From Bog-473 sp963779735 (lineage in GTDB: Bacteria > Actinomycetota > Acidimicrobiia > Acidimicrobiales > RAAP-2): DNA of 64,000 bases. The notes under the pieces were generated by a model. It was not told where the DNA came from, did no database searches, and saw only the letters and a program-made list of their open reading frames with translations. The stretch covers positions 372,001 to 436,000 of the forward strand of contig CAVZZJ010000002.1 in assembly GCA_963779735.1 (NCBI GenBank), written 5' to 3'. This document shows, piece by piece, positions 17,927-26,664 of the stretch. Within the stretch, counting starts at the first letter, position 1; every line of letters begins with the position of its first letter. Position numbers and translations under genes: made by a program.

Positions 17927-18828
17927 GTCAGCTCGTCGAACAGGTGTACCGCCTGCTCCACTTGCAGCTCGGCCAAGCATTTCTGCCCGGAAGGGCACGT
18001 CCGGGGCCGCCATTGGAAGCCCCGGAGGCTCACTCGGTCGTTGTAGGCCGACGCTCGCTCCTCGGCCGAACAGGCCGCATCGCACGGGGCGCCGCGCAAG
18101 GCGCGGGCGTTGGACCAGGGCCGGAAGTACACCGAACCATGCCGGCAGATGGTGACAGTCGGCGTTCGCTGCTGCACGGCGATGTGGGTCAGCCCGGTGT
18201 CGATCCCGATGACACCGCGGCACGACGAGAGGGCGTCAACGGCCGCCCCGGGGTTTGGGACCGGCAACGCGGGGACGGCGAGCGGGTCGAGGTCTCCCAT
18301 CGCGACCGCCCGGGTCACCCGCCGGACGTCGAAACGCCGACGCAGCTGTGCAGCAAGCGATTCCCATTTGGTGGCCGGCCAGGCCTTGGCGGGACCGTCG
18401 GTCTCGGTCACGAGGAGCACGGTGCGGTCGAGCCCGGGCACCAGCGAGGACAGAAGCGGCGTCGGGGCGGAGAAGTCGGCGTCGATACCGAAATCACTGG
18501 CGATCCGGTCAAGGATCTGGTTGATGTCGAGCGGTCCAACGGCCGCCTCGAACTCGGGGGAGCCCCACCAATAGTCACGCTGGATTGGATGATCGCGCAG
18601 ATCGACCACCCGGTCTGCGCCGGACACCTGTGGGAATGTCTGCTCGTCGACGCAGCCGGCGAGGCCGGCGATCCGTTCGGAAAGGCGCGCTTGGGAGACG
18701 GACCGTGCCACCAGCCAGGTCTCGTCACCCCTTCTACGACTGTCGGCGATCAGAGCCTGGACGATAGGGAGCGAAACCACCAAGTCCCCGAGCCCGAAGG
18801 AAATAGGCGCGACGTAGACCCGGGGCAC
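17923..18828 (-). CDS. Glycosyltransferase family 9-like protein
   Basis: A 301-residue GT9-like transferase (ADP-heptose:LPS heptosyltransferase family). The N-terminal Rossmann start is YVAPISFGLGDLVVSLPIVQ, and the donor-binding region is RGVIGIDTGLTHIAVQQRTP. The C-terminus carries four cysteines (APCDAAC and RTCPSGQKC), an unusual addition that could bind metal. GTG 18828 begins four bases after the queC stop. The donor and acceptor are unknown; GT9 enzymes usually transfer heptose or similar sugars. Its place between queC and a propeller-like gene suggests glycosylation of a small molecule or surface glycan made by this cluster. Confidence 0.75.
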   Translation of the reverse strand: MPRVYVAPISFGLGDLVVSLPIVQALIADSRRRGDETWLVARSVSQARLSERIAGLAGCVDEQTFPQVSGADRVVDLRDHPIQRDYWWGSPEFEAAVGPLDINQILDRIASDFGIDADFSAPTPLLSSLVPGLDRTVLLVTETDGPAKAWPATKWESLAAQLRRRFDVRRVTRAVAMGDLDPLAVPALPVPNPGAAVDALSSCRGVIGIDTGLTHIAVQQRTPTVTICRHGSVYFRPWSNARALRGAPCDAACSAEERASAYNDRVSLRGFQWRPRTCPSGQKCLAELQVEQAVHLFDELT

Positions 18829-18832
18829 CTGC

Positions 18833-19510
18833 TCAGCGGTCCGCGTAGGCGGTCCGATCAGCCAGTCCCGACGCGGCGAACGCCCGGCGCCGCTCGGCGC
18901 ACTTGTTGCAGCGCCCGCAGTGTTCGCCTTCCTGTGGGTCGATGCATGAGAAGGTGAGTTCCAGCGCCAGATGCCGGCCACGTTCCAGGACCTCGACCTT
19001 GGTGAACCCGGCGAACGGCGTCAGGACTGCAAGCGGCCGGTCGAGTGCAAGGCTGGCTAGCGAGGCGATGCCGTCGAAGAACTCCGCCCTGCTGTCGGCG
19101 AACGGGTTCCCCTTCAGCGTGCCGAGCGCCACGACGGCGAAGTTGTTGAGCGCGCACCAGACGCTCGACTTCGCCAGCAGCAGCAGGTTGCGTCCCGGGA
19201 GGTACACGGCACTATCAGGCGTGTCCTGGTCGGGCGCCTCCGCCCCCGACACGCTCCAGTGCGAGCCATACACGTCGGCCACCGGGAACTCGAGTGCGAC
19301 GAGCGGCCGCGTGTAGCAGTCCGCCGGCAGCGAGTCGAGGAACCGGCGAAGGTGCTCCTCCTCGGCCAATTCCCAGGCGAGACCGAATCGGATGTAAATC
19401 GGTTGCACCACCTCTCCCCGATAGCTCCGATCGGCCACGAGCACCGCGCTGTCCACGCCGCCGCTGGCCAGCACGGCGACACGATGGGCGGCTTCTCCGG
19501 GAGCGCTCAT
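18833..19510 (-). CDS. queC: QueC-like 7-cyano-7-deazaguanine synthase
   Basis: A 225-residue PP-loop ATPase. The ATP-binding motif is LASGGVDSAVL near residue 14, the core motif is YLPGRNLLLLAK, and the C-terminal zinc-binding cysteines are in CIDPQEGEHCGRCNKC. QueC converts 7-carboxy-7-deazaguanine to preQ0 using ATP and ammonia. The segment LGTLKGNPFADSRAEFF departs from the common QueC pattern and may mark a side branch with another substrate. The ATG overlaps the queD stop (ATGA). No queE, queF or folE is seen nearby, so the pathway is incomplete in this window. Confidence 0.82.
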   Translation of the reverse strand: MSAPGEAAHRVAVLASGGVDSAVLVADRSYRGEVVQPIYIRFGLAWELAEEEHLRRFLDSLPADCYTRPLVALEFPVADVYGSHWSVSGAEAPDQDTPDSAVYLPGRNLLLLAKSSVWCALNNFAVVALGTLKGNPFADSRAEFFDGIASLASLALDRPLAVLTPFAGFTKVEVLERGRHLALELTFSCIDPQEGEHCGRCNKCAERRRAFAASGLADRTAYADR

Positions 19511-19863
19511 TCGCCGCGGTAGATGCAGCCGGTGGTACAGGTCTCTTGTACCACCACCTGGGACAGTTCGGGCAAGCCGGGCTGCAGGTGCTCCCAGATC
19601 CAGCAGGCCAGCCGCTCGCTAGTCGGGTTCTCCAGTCCCTCGACCTCATTCAGGTAGTGATGGTCTAGTTGCTCGAGCAAGGGCTGCATCGGCTCGCTGA
19701 GGTCGGCGAAGTCGCGGACCCAGCCAAACTGTTGGTCGACCGGGCCGTTGATGTGCACCCTGACCCGGAACGAGTGCCCGTGCAACCGCGCGCACTTGTG
19801 GCCTGGCTCCACGTTCGGCAACCGATGGGCCGCCTCGAAGGTGAACTCCTTGAAAATGTCCAC
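19507..19863 (-). CDS. queD: QueD-like 6-carboxytetrahydropterin synthase
   Basis: A 118-residue member of the 6-pyruvoyl-tetrahydropterin synthase/QueD family. It shows FTFEAAHRLP with a zinc-binding His, CARLHGHSFRVRV with the catalytic Cys and the HGH zinc ligands, LDHHYLNEV, and PTSERLACWIWEHL. QueD turns dihydroneopterin triphosphate into 6-carboxytetrahydropterin, the first dedicated step to deazapurines. GTG 19863 is chosen because the family motif begins right after it; the open frame extends to 19929 without similarity. It is the first gene of the queD-queC-GT9-propeller unit. Confidence 0.88.
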   Translation of the reverse strand: MDIFKEFTFEAAHRLPNVEPGHKCARLHGHSFRVRVHINGPVDQQFGWVRDFADLSEPMQPLLEQLDHHYLNEVEGLENPTSERLACWIWEHLQPGLPELSQVVVQETCTTGCIYRGE

Positions 19864-20433
19864 GTGATCCCTAGGGCTGGTCCATCTGGGTCGTCCCGTC
19901 CGCATCATAGGCAGACCGGACCGTTGCAACCAGGTGCCGATCGCCGGTGCGGTCGGGGCATTCTACGACCTACCGGAAGGGCCGGTGCGACCAGCCTTAA
20001 CCTGCGGACTTCTGAGTGGCTGGGGCTACGGCGGTTCGTCCGCCCAGGTCCTCAACGACCGCGAACGTGCTGGTAGCGGACACCATGCGTGTGCAGCCGC
20101 ACAGGCGCTGCACTACTCAATGTCGGCGCCCACGGTCGGTGTCCTCAGAAACGGGCCACTGTCCACCCTTCGCCGGCGACCCGGTCCAGGGCACCCGTAG
20201 TCAGGCAACCGAACGACCAGGAGTTCCACTACCAGGTTGAGCTATACCCGTTTCGCGACCTCAGGTGTAGGCGGCACCTCTCCTCCGGTGTGCGCCGGAG
20301 CGTCTGAAGGACGCTGATGAGGTCGCCGCATGGCCCCGATTCACTAGTCATGTGACCGATAAAGTCACGTAAAGTCACGGCACACCAAATGAAATTCCGG
20401 GGAACCCACTTTGGCCCTCTGACCTGGGCTTTT
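19864..20433. other. Intergenic region with a degenerate arm-type repeat
   Basis: About 570 bases with no supported gene. It contains the queD promoter side and, at 20357-20379, a variant of the arm repeat (AAAGTCACGTAAAGTCACG). That copy may be the inner end of the left island, just before boundary repeat B. Confidence 0.5.
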
Positions 20434-20601
20434 GGTGGAGGTGAAGGGACTCGAACCCTCGGCCTCTACATTGCGAAAGTGGAGATCCCGGCCTTTTGAC
20501 CAGGCTGTTTCCTAGGATCTTCCTGGTAGCGGCCTTTTGATCCCCTCAGGTTCCCTCACAGACCCTCCCCTTTCCTCTCGATAAGGTCACGTAAGGTCAC
20601 G
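20434..20601 (-). repeat. Island boundary repeat B: 44-bp exact tRNA-Ala 3' copy plus arm repeats
   Basis: Positions 20434-20477 are identical over 44 bases to 26621-26664, the 3' part of the intact tRNA-Ala(CGC) from the anticodon loop through the acceptor and the flanking CC. A flank shared with repeat A follows, ending in the tandem AAGGTCACGTAAGGTCACG (20583-20601). This is the expected scar of an element integrated at the tRNA 3' end, so 20.43-26.62 kb is inferred to be one island. No integrase gene remains inside it. Confidence 0.8.
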
Positions 20602-20604
20602 CTT

Positions 20605-20871
20605 CTCAGGCCGTCCGCTTGCGATTTCGAGGTTGAACCCCAGGCTCGATGTTCCAGGTAGCCAGCGACATGATGAGCAGCCACGCGCAAGCCGGCACCC
20701 CGGATTGAGGGAAGCCCAATGGCGTCACGGATGTCGTCACCATGGAGATATGCGTCATACCAGATCGCTTCCACCGCGAAGCCGAGTCGCTCAGCGAAGA
20801 AGTCGAGTCGGTCGCCGAAGAGCTGGGAGCAGCAAAAGATATCGACAGGTAGCTCGCGTCGACAAGTACCT
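20605..20871 (-). pseudogene. Truncated maleylpyruvate isomerase/mycothiol-transferase-like (DinB-type) gene remnant
   Basis: An open minus-strand frame without a start codon at its 5' end. It reads FGDRLDFFAERLGFAVEA, then IWYDAYLHGDDIRDAIGLP and GLRVAAHHVAGYLEHRAW. This matches the middle of actinobacterial mycothiol-dependent maleylpyruvate isomerase family proteins, whose typical pattern is WHDAWVH.DDIR.ALG.P. The 5' part is lost after the stop of the big HD-GYP gene, and the 3' part is replaced by boundary repeat B. It is probably an incomplete relic cut by integration. Confidence 0.55.
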
Positions 20872-20873
20872 AT

Positions 20874-23800
20874 TCAAAACTGTTCTTCGTCCGCGCTTGA
20901 AATCGTTCCGGAGATTCCAAGAGCTGGGGAAGGCGTATAGACGGCGATGCTCGGCGCAGTCTGCGTAGGGGGGCCACCCCAGTCAGGGGTGCCGAGAGTG
21001 ATCGTCAACGTATTGACGCCGTTCCAGGAAATCGTGCTGTTGGAGAAGGTCACGACTACGTTGAAATAGCCCGACTGGCCAAGATCGATGCTACCGAAGT
21101 TGAATCCTCCGAGGCAGTCGAGAGGATCGTTTACCGAGGCGATGACGTCGTCTCCGGCAGTGGGTTCCCCGGTGACGGTGACGTCCAGCCCGGTAAGGTC
21201 GGGGTAGGAGGTCGATGACCACGCGCTACAGAAGGCGCTCGGGGTGGGAGGAGTGGCGTAAACAACGATGATCTGATCGCCTGTCTCTGCTTGTCCAGGG
21301 ACACCGCTGCCGTTAACGATGGTAAGTGAAGAGGGCACAGCCGGGGTGACGGCCGCCGAAGGGGTGCTGGCCGCGCTGTTGCCCACGCCGTTGGTGGCGA
21401 TGACGGTGAAGGTGTAGGCGGTGCCGTTGGTCAGCCCGCCGATGGTCTGGGTGGTGGCCACAGACGCGAACACGCTCGGGGTCTGGGCCACGGCACCGAT
21501 GTAGGGGGTGACGGTGTACCCCGTGATCGGGTTGCCGCCGTCGTTCGACGGCGCACTCCACGACAAGGTCACGGTGCCGTTGCCCGATACCCCGCTGAGC
21601 GCCGTTGGGACGCTGGGCACGGTGGCCGGGGTGACGGCCGCCGAAGGGGTGCTGGCCGCGCTGTTGCCCACGCCGTTGGTGGCGATGACGGTGAAGGTGT
21701 AGGCGGTGCCGTTGGTCAGCCCGCCGATGGTCTGGGTGGTGGCCACAGACGCGAACACGCTCGGGGTCTGGGCCACGGCACCGATGTAGGGGGTGACGGT
21801 GTACCCCGTGATCGGGTTGCCGCCGTCGTTCGACGGCGCACTCCACGACAAGGTCACGGTGCCGTTGCCCGATACCCCGCTGAGCGCCGTTGGGACGCTG
21901 GGCACGGTGGCCGGGGTGACGGCCGCCGAAGGGGTGCTGGCCGCGCTGTTGCCCACGCCGTTGGTGGCGATGACGGTGAAGGTGTAGGCGGTGCCGTTGG
22001 TCAGCCCGCCGATGGTCTGGGTGGTGGCCACAGACGCGAACACGCTCGGGGTCTGGGCCACGGCACCGATGTAGGGGGTGACGGTGTACCCCGTGATCGG
22101 GTTGCCGCCGTCGTTCGACGGCGCACTCCACGACAAGGTCACGGTGCCGTTGCCCGATACCCCGCTGAGCGCCGTTGGGACGCTGGGCACGGTGGCCGGG
22201 GTGACGGCCGCCGAAGGGGTGCTGGCCGCGCTGTTGCCCACGCCGTTGGTGGCGATGACGGTGAAGGTGTAGGCGGTGCCGTTGGTCAGCCCGCCGATGG
22301 TCTGGGTGGTGGCCACAGACGCGAACACGCTCGGGGTCTGGGCCACGGCACCGATGTAGGGGGTGACGGTGTACCCCGTGATCGGGTTGCCGCCGTCGTT
22401 CGACGGCGCACTCCACGACAAGGTCACGGTGCCGTTGCCCGATACCCCGCTGAGCGCCGTTGGGACGCTGGGCACGGTGGCCGGGGTGACGGCCGCCGAA
22501 GGGGTGCTGGCCGCGCTGTTGCCCACGCCGTTGGTGGCGATGACGGTGAAGGTGTAGGCGGTGCCGTTGGTCAGCCCGCCGATGGTCTGGGTGGTGGCCA
22601 CAGACGCGAACACGCTCGGGGTCTGGGCCACGGCACCGATGTAGGGGGTGACGGTGTACCCCGTGATCGGGTTGCCGCCGTCGTTCGACGGCGCACTCCA
22701 CGACAAGGTCACGGTGCCGTTGCCCGATACCCCGCTGAGCGCCGTTGGGACGCTGGGCACGGTGGCCGGGGTGACGGCCGCCGAAGGGGTGCTGGCCGCG
22801 CTGTTGCCCACGCCGTTGGTGGCGATGACGGTGAAGGTGTAGGCGGTGCCGTTGGTCAGCCCGCCGATGGTCTGGGTGGTGGCCACAGACGCGAACACGC
22901 TCGGGGTCTGGGCCACGGCACCGATGTAGGGGGTGACGGTGTACCCCGTGATCGGGTTGCCGCCGTCGTTCGACGGCGCACTCCACGACAAGGTCACGGT
23001 GCCGTTGCCCGATACCCCGCTGAGCGCCGTTGGGACGCTGGGCACGGTGGCCGGGGTGACGGCCGCCGAAGGGGTGCTGGCCGCGCTGTTGCCCACGCCG
23101 TTGGTGGCGATGACGGTGAAGGTGTAGGCGGTGCCGTTGGTCAGCCCGCCGATGGTCTGGGTGGTGGCCACAGACGCGAACACGCTCGGGGTCTGGGCCA
23201 CGGCACCGATGTAGGGGGTGACGGTGTACCCCGTGATCGGGTTGCCGCCGTCGTTCGACGGCGCACTCCACGACAAGGTCACGGTGCCGTTGCCCGATAC
23301 CCCGCTGAGCGCCGTTGGGACGCTGGGCACGGTGGCCGGGGTGACGGCCGCCGAAGGGGTGCTGGCCGCGCTGTTGCCCACGCCGTTGGTGGCGATGACG
23401 GTGAAGGTGTAGGCGGTGCCGTTGGTCAGCCCGCCGATGGTCTGGGTGGTGGCCACAGACGCGAACACGCTCGGGGTCTGGGCCACGGCACCGATGTAGG
23501 GGGTGACGGTGTACCCCGTGATCGGGTTGCCGCCGTCGTTCGACGGCGCACTCCACGACAAGGTCACGGTGCCGTTGCCCGATACCCCGCTGAGCGCCGT
23601 TGGGACGCTGGGCACGGTGGCCGGGGTGACGGCCGCCGAAGGGGTGCTGGCCGCGCTGTTGCCCACGCCGTTGGTGGCGATGACGGTGAAGGTGTAGGCG
23701 GTGCCGTTGGTCAGCCCGCCGATGGTCTGGGTGGTGGCCACAGACGCGAACACGCTCGGGGTCTGGGCCACGGCACCGATGTAGGGGGTGACGGTGTACC

Positions 23801-25526
23801 CCGTGATCGGGTTGCCGCCGTCGTTCGACGGCGCACTCCACGACAAGGTCACGGTGCCGTTGCCCGATACCCCGCTGAGCGCCGTTGGGACGCTGGGCAC
23901 GGTGGCCGGGGTGACGGCCGCCGAAGGGGTGCTGGCCGCGCTGTTGCCCACGCCGTTGGTGGCGATGACGGTGAAGGTGTAGGCGGTGCCGTTGGTCAGC
24001 CCGCCGATGGTCTGGGTGGTGGCCACAGACGCGAACACGCTCGGGGTCTGGGCCACGGCACCGATGTAGGGGGTGACGGTGTACCCCGTGATCGGGTTGC
24101 CGCCGTCGTTCGACGGCGCACTCCACGACAAGGTCACGGTGCCGTTGCCCGATACCCCGCTGAGCGCCGTTGGGACGCTGGGCACGGTGGCCGGGGTGAC
24201 GGCCGCCGAAGGGGTGCTGGCCGCGCTGTTGCCCACGCCGGGGCCGCGACCAACGACTGTAGTGGGCATGGGCGGTACCGTGTTAGTGATTTCCGGACCT
24301 AGTCTCGGTGGAGCAACCGACGGACTGTTCTGGGCTGACACCGATCGCTGGACGATCGACCTAGCTGCTGGTCGATGGTAGGAGGGATGGTGATGCGCAC
24401 TGGCCGCGGCTGTAGCAGCGATTCCGAATACGGCAGCCACGGTCAAGACAGTCTGCCCCGCTGCGCTGGCGATCTGTCCCAATTGGGGGAGACCATTGAT
24501 CAGCGGAATTTCGCCGAGCCACGCGAGGACGCCACCGAGGAGACGGGAGCGTCCCACCGACACTTCGAGAAAGGCACGGACGACAGCCGGATCGAATTGA
24601 GTTGCTGAGCACGCCACGAGTTCCCGGCGGGCGGCCTCTATAGTCATCGGCGCCTTGTAAGAACGCACTGCCGTCATAGTCTCATAGGAGTCCGCCACTG
24701 CCACGATCCGACCGCCGAGCGAGATGTCGTCGCCCGCCAAACCGTAGGGGTAACCCTTGCCATCAAATCTCTCGTGGTGCTGAGCAATGGTGTCTGCCCA
24801 GGGACCCAACCAAGTGGCCAATGGGGCGGCTAGCCGTGCCCCCTCTAAGGGGTGGCCTTGTAGCAACAACCACTCGGCGTCGTCAGGCTTTCCAGGCTTG
24901 TTCAGGATCGACTCTGGCACCGTAAGCTTGCCGATGTCGTGCAAAAGTGCCGACCACCGCAACCGATTTCGGTCCGCTTCGGGCAGTTTCAACTCATCTG
25001 CGATTAAATCGGTAACGGCTCGGACGCGCTCGGAGTGACCCCGGGTCAATCGGTCGTGTCGGTTCAAGGAAGCGGCCAGCGCCAGGATTTGCTCGGCTGC
25101 CACCGTTGGCTCATCGACTTCCGCTCCACGCTCGCGTTTGTCGGCAAGTTGTCGCTCCAGGGCACGCGTGCTTCCCGCACGTCGGGCCACCGCCATCCGA
25201 CTGGGGGCCTTGTCGGGGAACACCAGGGTCATCCTCAATAGTGCAGCCAAGGGCAAGGCGCGGCGAGCTAACCGGCTTGACAGCACGTAGACGATCAGGG
25301 GCAGGGCGATCAAGAGCGCCCACCAAGCCACCACACCGACATGCGATCTTGGCATCGAGAGCAAGTGGGCCACCGCTGTCGCTGCGCCGATGGCAATGAG
25401 GACTGGTATCGCAAAGACAGCGAAGCTCACGAGGGCCGAGAGACCGACCCGTGCTCCCCAGCTATCATCGCTACTTGACCGCCGCCAGCCCGCTGGCCGC
25501 AATGGCCGGGGTCTTCCTGCCATCAC
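20874..25526 (-). CDS. Membrane HD-GYP phosphodiesterase with ten extracellular FN3 repeats
   Basis: A 1550-residue protein. Two membrane helices (about 24-55 and 61-83) precede a cytoplasmic HD-GYP domain (about 140-320) with LLHDIGK at 194-200 and HHERFDGKGYP at 250-260. All usual HD-GYP residues seem present, so c-di-GMP hydrolysis is likely. A third helix (about 345-377) should carry the chain outside. Then come ten identical 95-residue fibronectin-type-III-like repeats (about 429-1395) and a C-terminal domain with two Cys (about 1396-1550). Ser/Thr-rich FN3 arrays suggest an adhesive or spacer stalk. The start is GTG/ATG at 25526/25523. I know of no standard family with this order; it may link outside contact to c-di-GMP turnover. 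Confidence 0.85.
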   Translation of the reverse strand: MMAGRPRPLRPAGWRRSSSDDSWGARVGLSALVSFAVFAIPVLIAIGAATAVAHLLSMPRSHVGVVAWWALLIALPLIVYVLSSRLARRALPLAALLRMTLVFPDKAPSRMAVARRAGSTRALERQLADKRERGAEVDEPTVAAEQILALAASLNRHDRLTRGHSERVRAVTDLIADELKLPEADRNRLRWSALLHDIGKLTVPESILNKPGKPDDAEWLLLQGHPLEGARLAAPLATWLGPWADTIAQHHERFDGKGYPYGLAGDDISLGGRIVAVADSYETMTAVRSYKAPMTIEAARRELVACSATQFDPAVVRAFLEVSVGRSRLLGGVLAWLGEIPLINGLPQLGQIASAAGQTVLTVAAVFGIAATAAASAHHHPSYHRPAARSIVQRSVSAQNSPSVAPPRLGPEITNTVPPMPTTVVGRGPGVGNSAASTPSAAVTPATVPSVPTALSGVSGNGTVTLSWSAPSNDGGNPITGYTVTPYIGAVAQTPSVFASVATTQTIGGLTNGTAYTFTVIATNGVGNSAASTPSAAVTPATVPSVPTALSGVSGNGTVTLSWSAPSNDGGNPITGYTVTPYIGAVAQTPSVFASVATTQTIGGLTNGTAYTFTVIATNGVGNSAASTPSAAVTPATVPSVPTALSGVSGNGTVTLSWSAPSNDGGNPITGYTVTPYIGAVAQTPSVFASVATTQTIGGLTNGTAYTFTVIATNGVGNSAASTPSAAVTPATVPSVPTALSGVSGNGTVTLSWSAPSNDGGNPITGYTVTPYIGAVAQTPSVFASVATTQTIGGLTNGTAYTFTVIATNGVGNSAASTPSAAVTPATVPSVPTALSGVSGNGTVTLSWSAPSNDGGNPITGYTVTPYIGAVAQTPSVFASVATTQTIGGLTNGTAYTFTVIATNGVGNSAASTPSAAVTPATVPSVPTALSGVSGNGTVTLSWSAPSNDGGNPITGYTVTPYIGAVAQTPSVFASVATTQTIGGLTNGTAYTFTVIATNGVGNSAASTPSAAVTPATVPSVPTALSGVSGNGTVTLSWSAPSNDGGNPITGYTVTPYIGAVAQTPSVFASVATTQTIGGLTNGTAYTFTVIATNGVGNSAASTPSAAVTPATVPSVPTALSGVSGNGTVTLSWSAPSNDGGNPITGYTVTPYIGAVAQTPSVFASVATTQTIGGLTNGTAYTFTVIATNGVGNSAASTPSAAVTPATVPSVPTALSGVSGNGTVTLSWSAPSNDGGNPITGYTVTPYIGAVAQTPSVFASVATTQTIGGLTNGTAYTFTVIATNGVGNSAASTPSAAVTPATVPSVPTALSGVSGNGTVTLSWSAPSNDGGNPITGYTVTPYIGAVAQTPSVFASVATTQTIGGLTNGTAYTFTVIATNGVGNSAASTPSAAVTPAVPSSLTIVNGSGVPGQAETGDQIIVVYATPPTPSAFCSAWSSTSYPDLTGLDVTVTGEPTAGDDVIASVNDPLDCLGGFNFGSIDLGQSGYFNVVVTFSNSTISWNGVNTLTITLGTPDWGGPPTQTAPSIAVYTPSPALGISGTISSADEEQF
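21340..24240. repeat. Ten identical 285-bp tandem repeats (FN3-coding)
   Basis: The unit repeats exactly every 285 bases (95 codons), giving ten full copies and a 51-base partial copy (2901 bases). No differences between copies are seen, including at synonymous sites. This implies recent expansion or ongoing homogenisation. Because the period is a multiple of three, long antisense and alternative-frame ORFs run through the array as artefacts. Confidence 0.97.
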
Positions 25527-25625
25527 CGTTCTCGCAGATGCGGGTGCGAACGCTTACATCGTGGGTGTGCTATTTCGCGTTGTTCGGAGGTTGAGCTGTC
25601 AGGCGACGCGTCCCGACAACGACCA

Positions 25626-26156
25626 CTAGGACAGACTGCCACTGGCCGGAAGCGGAGTCAGGTCGGTGACGAGATGTTGGGTCATCTCAAAATCCCGACC
25701 GGGTCTAAGCCGGTCGACCGAAAGCGTCTCATGTGATAAGTCGATCAAGGCAGCGTCACCACGATGAAGCGTCATTATCCGTGCGCCTTGGTGTCGTGCG
25801 TCTGCTACCCGCTCCAACAACTCTGGGACCTCATCGAATGGATTGATGACCAGTACGGTCTGATTTCGCGAAGCGGACATCAAGGCGTCGACCGTCACCG
25901 CGAGATGCGGCGGCGACCCCGGCGTAACGTTCCAGCGTAATAGCGTCGGTGCCAGGTCCGCTCGCCCATACCGAGCGGCCTGCTCGCTGAGGTGCGCAGT
26001 GAAATGCCAGGGCTCGAACACCGGTGCGCCGACTACAAGCAATTCAGTCGGTCGGTCATGACGGTAACCCAACGCGCTGGCAAACAGTCGCGCCTCTTTA
26101 CCGAGTTGGCCAAGCACTCTTGCCCAACGCCGTGACGCCCTCCCCGACATATCCAC
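25626..26156 (-). CDS. Hypothetical protein, possibly SIS-like
   Basis: A 176-residue protein I do not recognise. The basic N-terminus is followed by LLVVGAPVFEPWHF and a segment NQTVLVINPFDEVPELLERV then GARIMTLHRGDAALIDLSHE. The latter recalls the strand-turn-helix pattern of SIS (sugar isomerase) domains, but the match is weak. No membrane helix is seen. It lies 99 bases upstream of the HD-GYP gene on the same strand, inside the right island, and could be co-transcribed with it. Confidence 0.5.
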   Translation of the reverse strand: MDMSGRASRRWARVLGQLGKEARLFASALGYRHDRPTELLVVGAPVFEPWHFTAHLSEQAARYGRADLAPTLLRWNVTPGSPPHLAVTVDALMSASRNQTVLVINPFDEVPELLERVADARHQGARIMTLHRGDAALIDLSHETLSVDRLRPGRDFEMTQHLVTDLTPLPASGSLS

Positions 26157-26423
26157 AGATGCATGGTACGAATGGCCGCTCTATTCCTCCCTAACGGACA
26201 CCCAACGCTCGCCCAACGTCCACAGGATAAGGAGATTGTTGGGCAGGTGAAGCTAAGTGTGCCTGTAGGGCTCCACGACGAATCGCGGACAGCCCCGACG
26301 ACCGCGTCGGGAAATGGAACGTTCCACGGAGACGGCCCATCTCAGAGGGCCTTCGCGCGCATCAGCGTCCGCAAGGCCCGCCCGGAAAAGCGCCCGGTGA
26401 CGGGAGGTCGTATGGGCGGCCTC

Positions 26424-26600
26424 ATGAAAGCCACCGAACAACTCACCATCGCCAAAGCAATCAGCCGAATGCAACGCGCCGAGTTCGTGAAGCGAATCCC
26501 CGACCCGCATGACCGCCGTGTCATGCGCCTTCAGCCCACTGCACGCGGTCCGGCAAATGAATTCTACAGAACCCAATGTAGTGCTCACGAGGTGAAATTC
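26424..26600 (+). pseudogene. MarR-family regulator fragment
   Basis: The frame reads MKATEQLTIAKAISRMQRAE then FVKRIPDPHDRRVMRLQPTARG. This is the recognition helix and wing of a MarR winged-helix protein. The N-terminal dimer helices and the C-terminal helix are missing. The open frame continues into the tRNA-Ala gene, giving the false tail VEVKGLEPSASTLRT. It is a remnant lying immediately beside the tRNA integration site. Confidence 0.6.
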
Positions 26601-26620
26601 TCGCCTCTGAACAGGGATCC

Positions 26621-26664
26621 GGTGGAGGTGAAGGGACTCGAACCCTCGGCCTCTACATTGCGAA
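26621..26664 (-). repeat. att core shared with repeat B
   Basis: The 44 bases here recur exactly at 20434-20477. They cover the anticodon loop to the 3' end of tRNA-Ala, a usual attachment site for tyrosine integrases. This copy keeps the tRNA intact, so it is the tRNA-proximal end of the island. Confidence 0.8.

Noticed and set aside
16754..18046. 430-codon plus-strand ORF
   Set aside because: It is antisense to the propeller-like and GT9 genes, Pro/Arg/Gly-rich with no motif.
21313..24126. 937-codon alternative-frame ORF through the FN3 array
   Set aside because: It exists only because the 285-bp unit is a multiple of three and GC-rich; it has no start context or family features. The same holds for the 64-codon plus-strand repeats.
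21340..24240. CRISPR array
   Set aside because: The units are 285 bp, contiguous and protein-coding, with no spacers.
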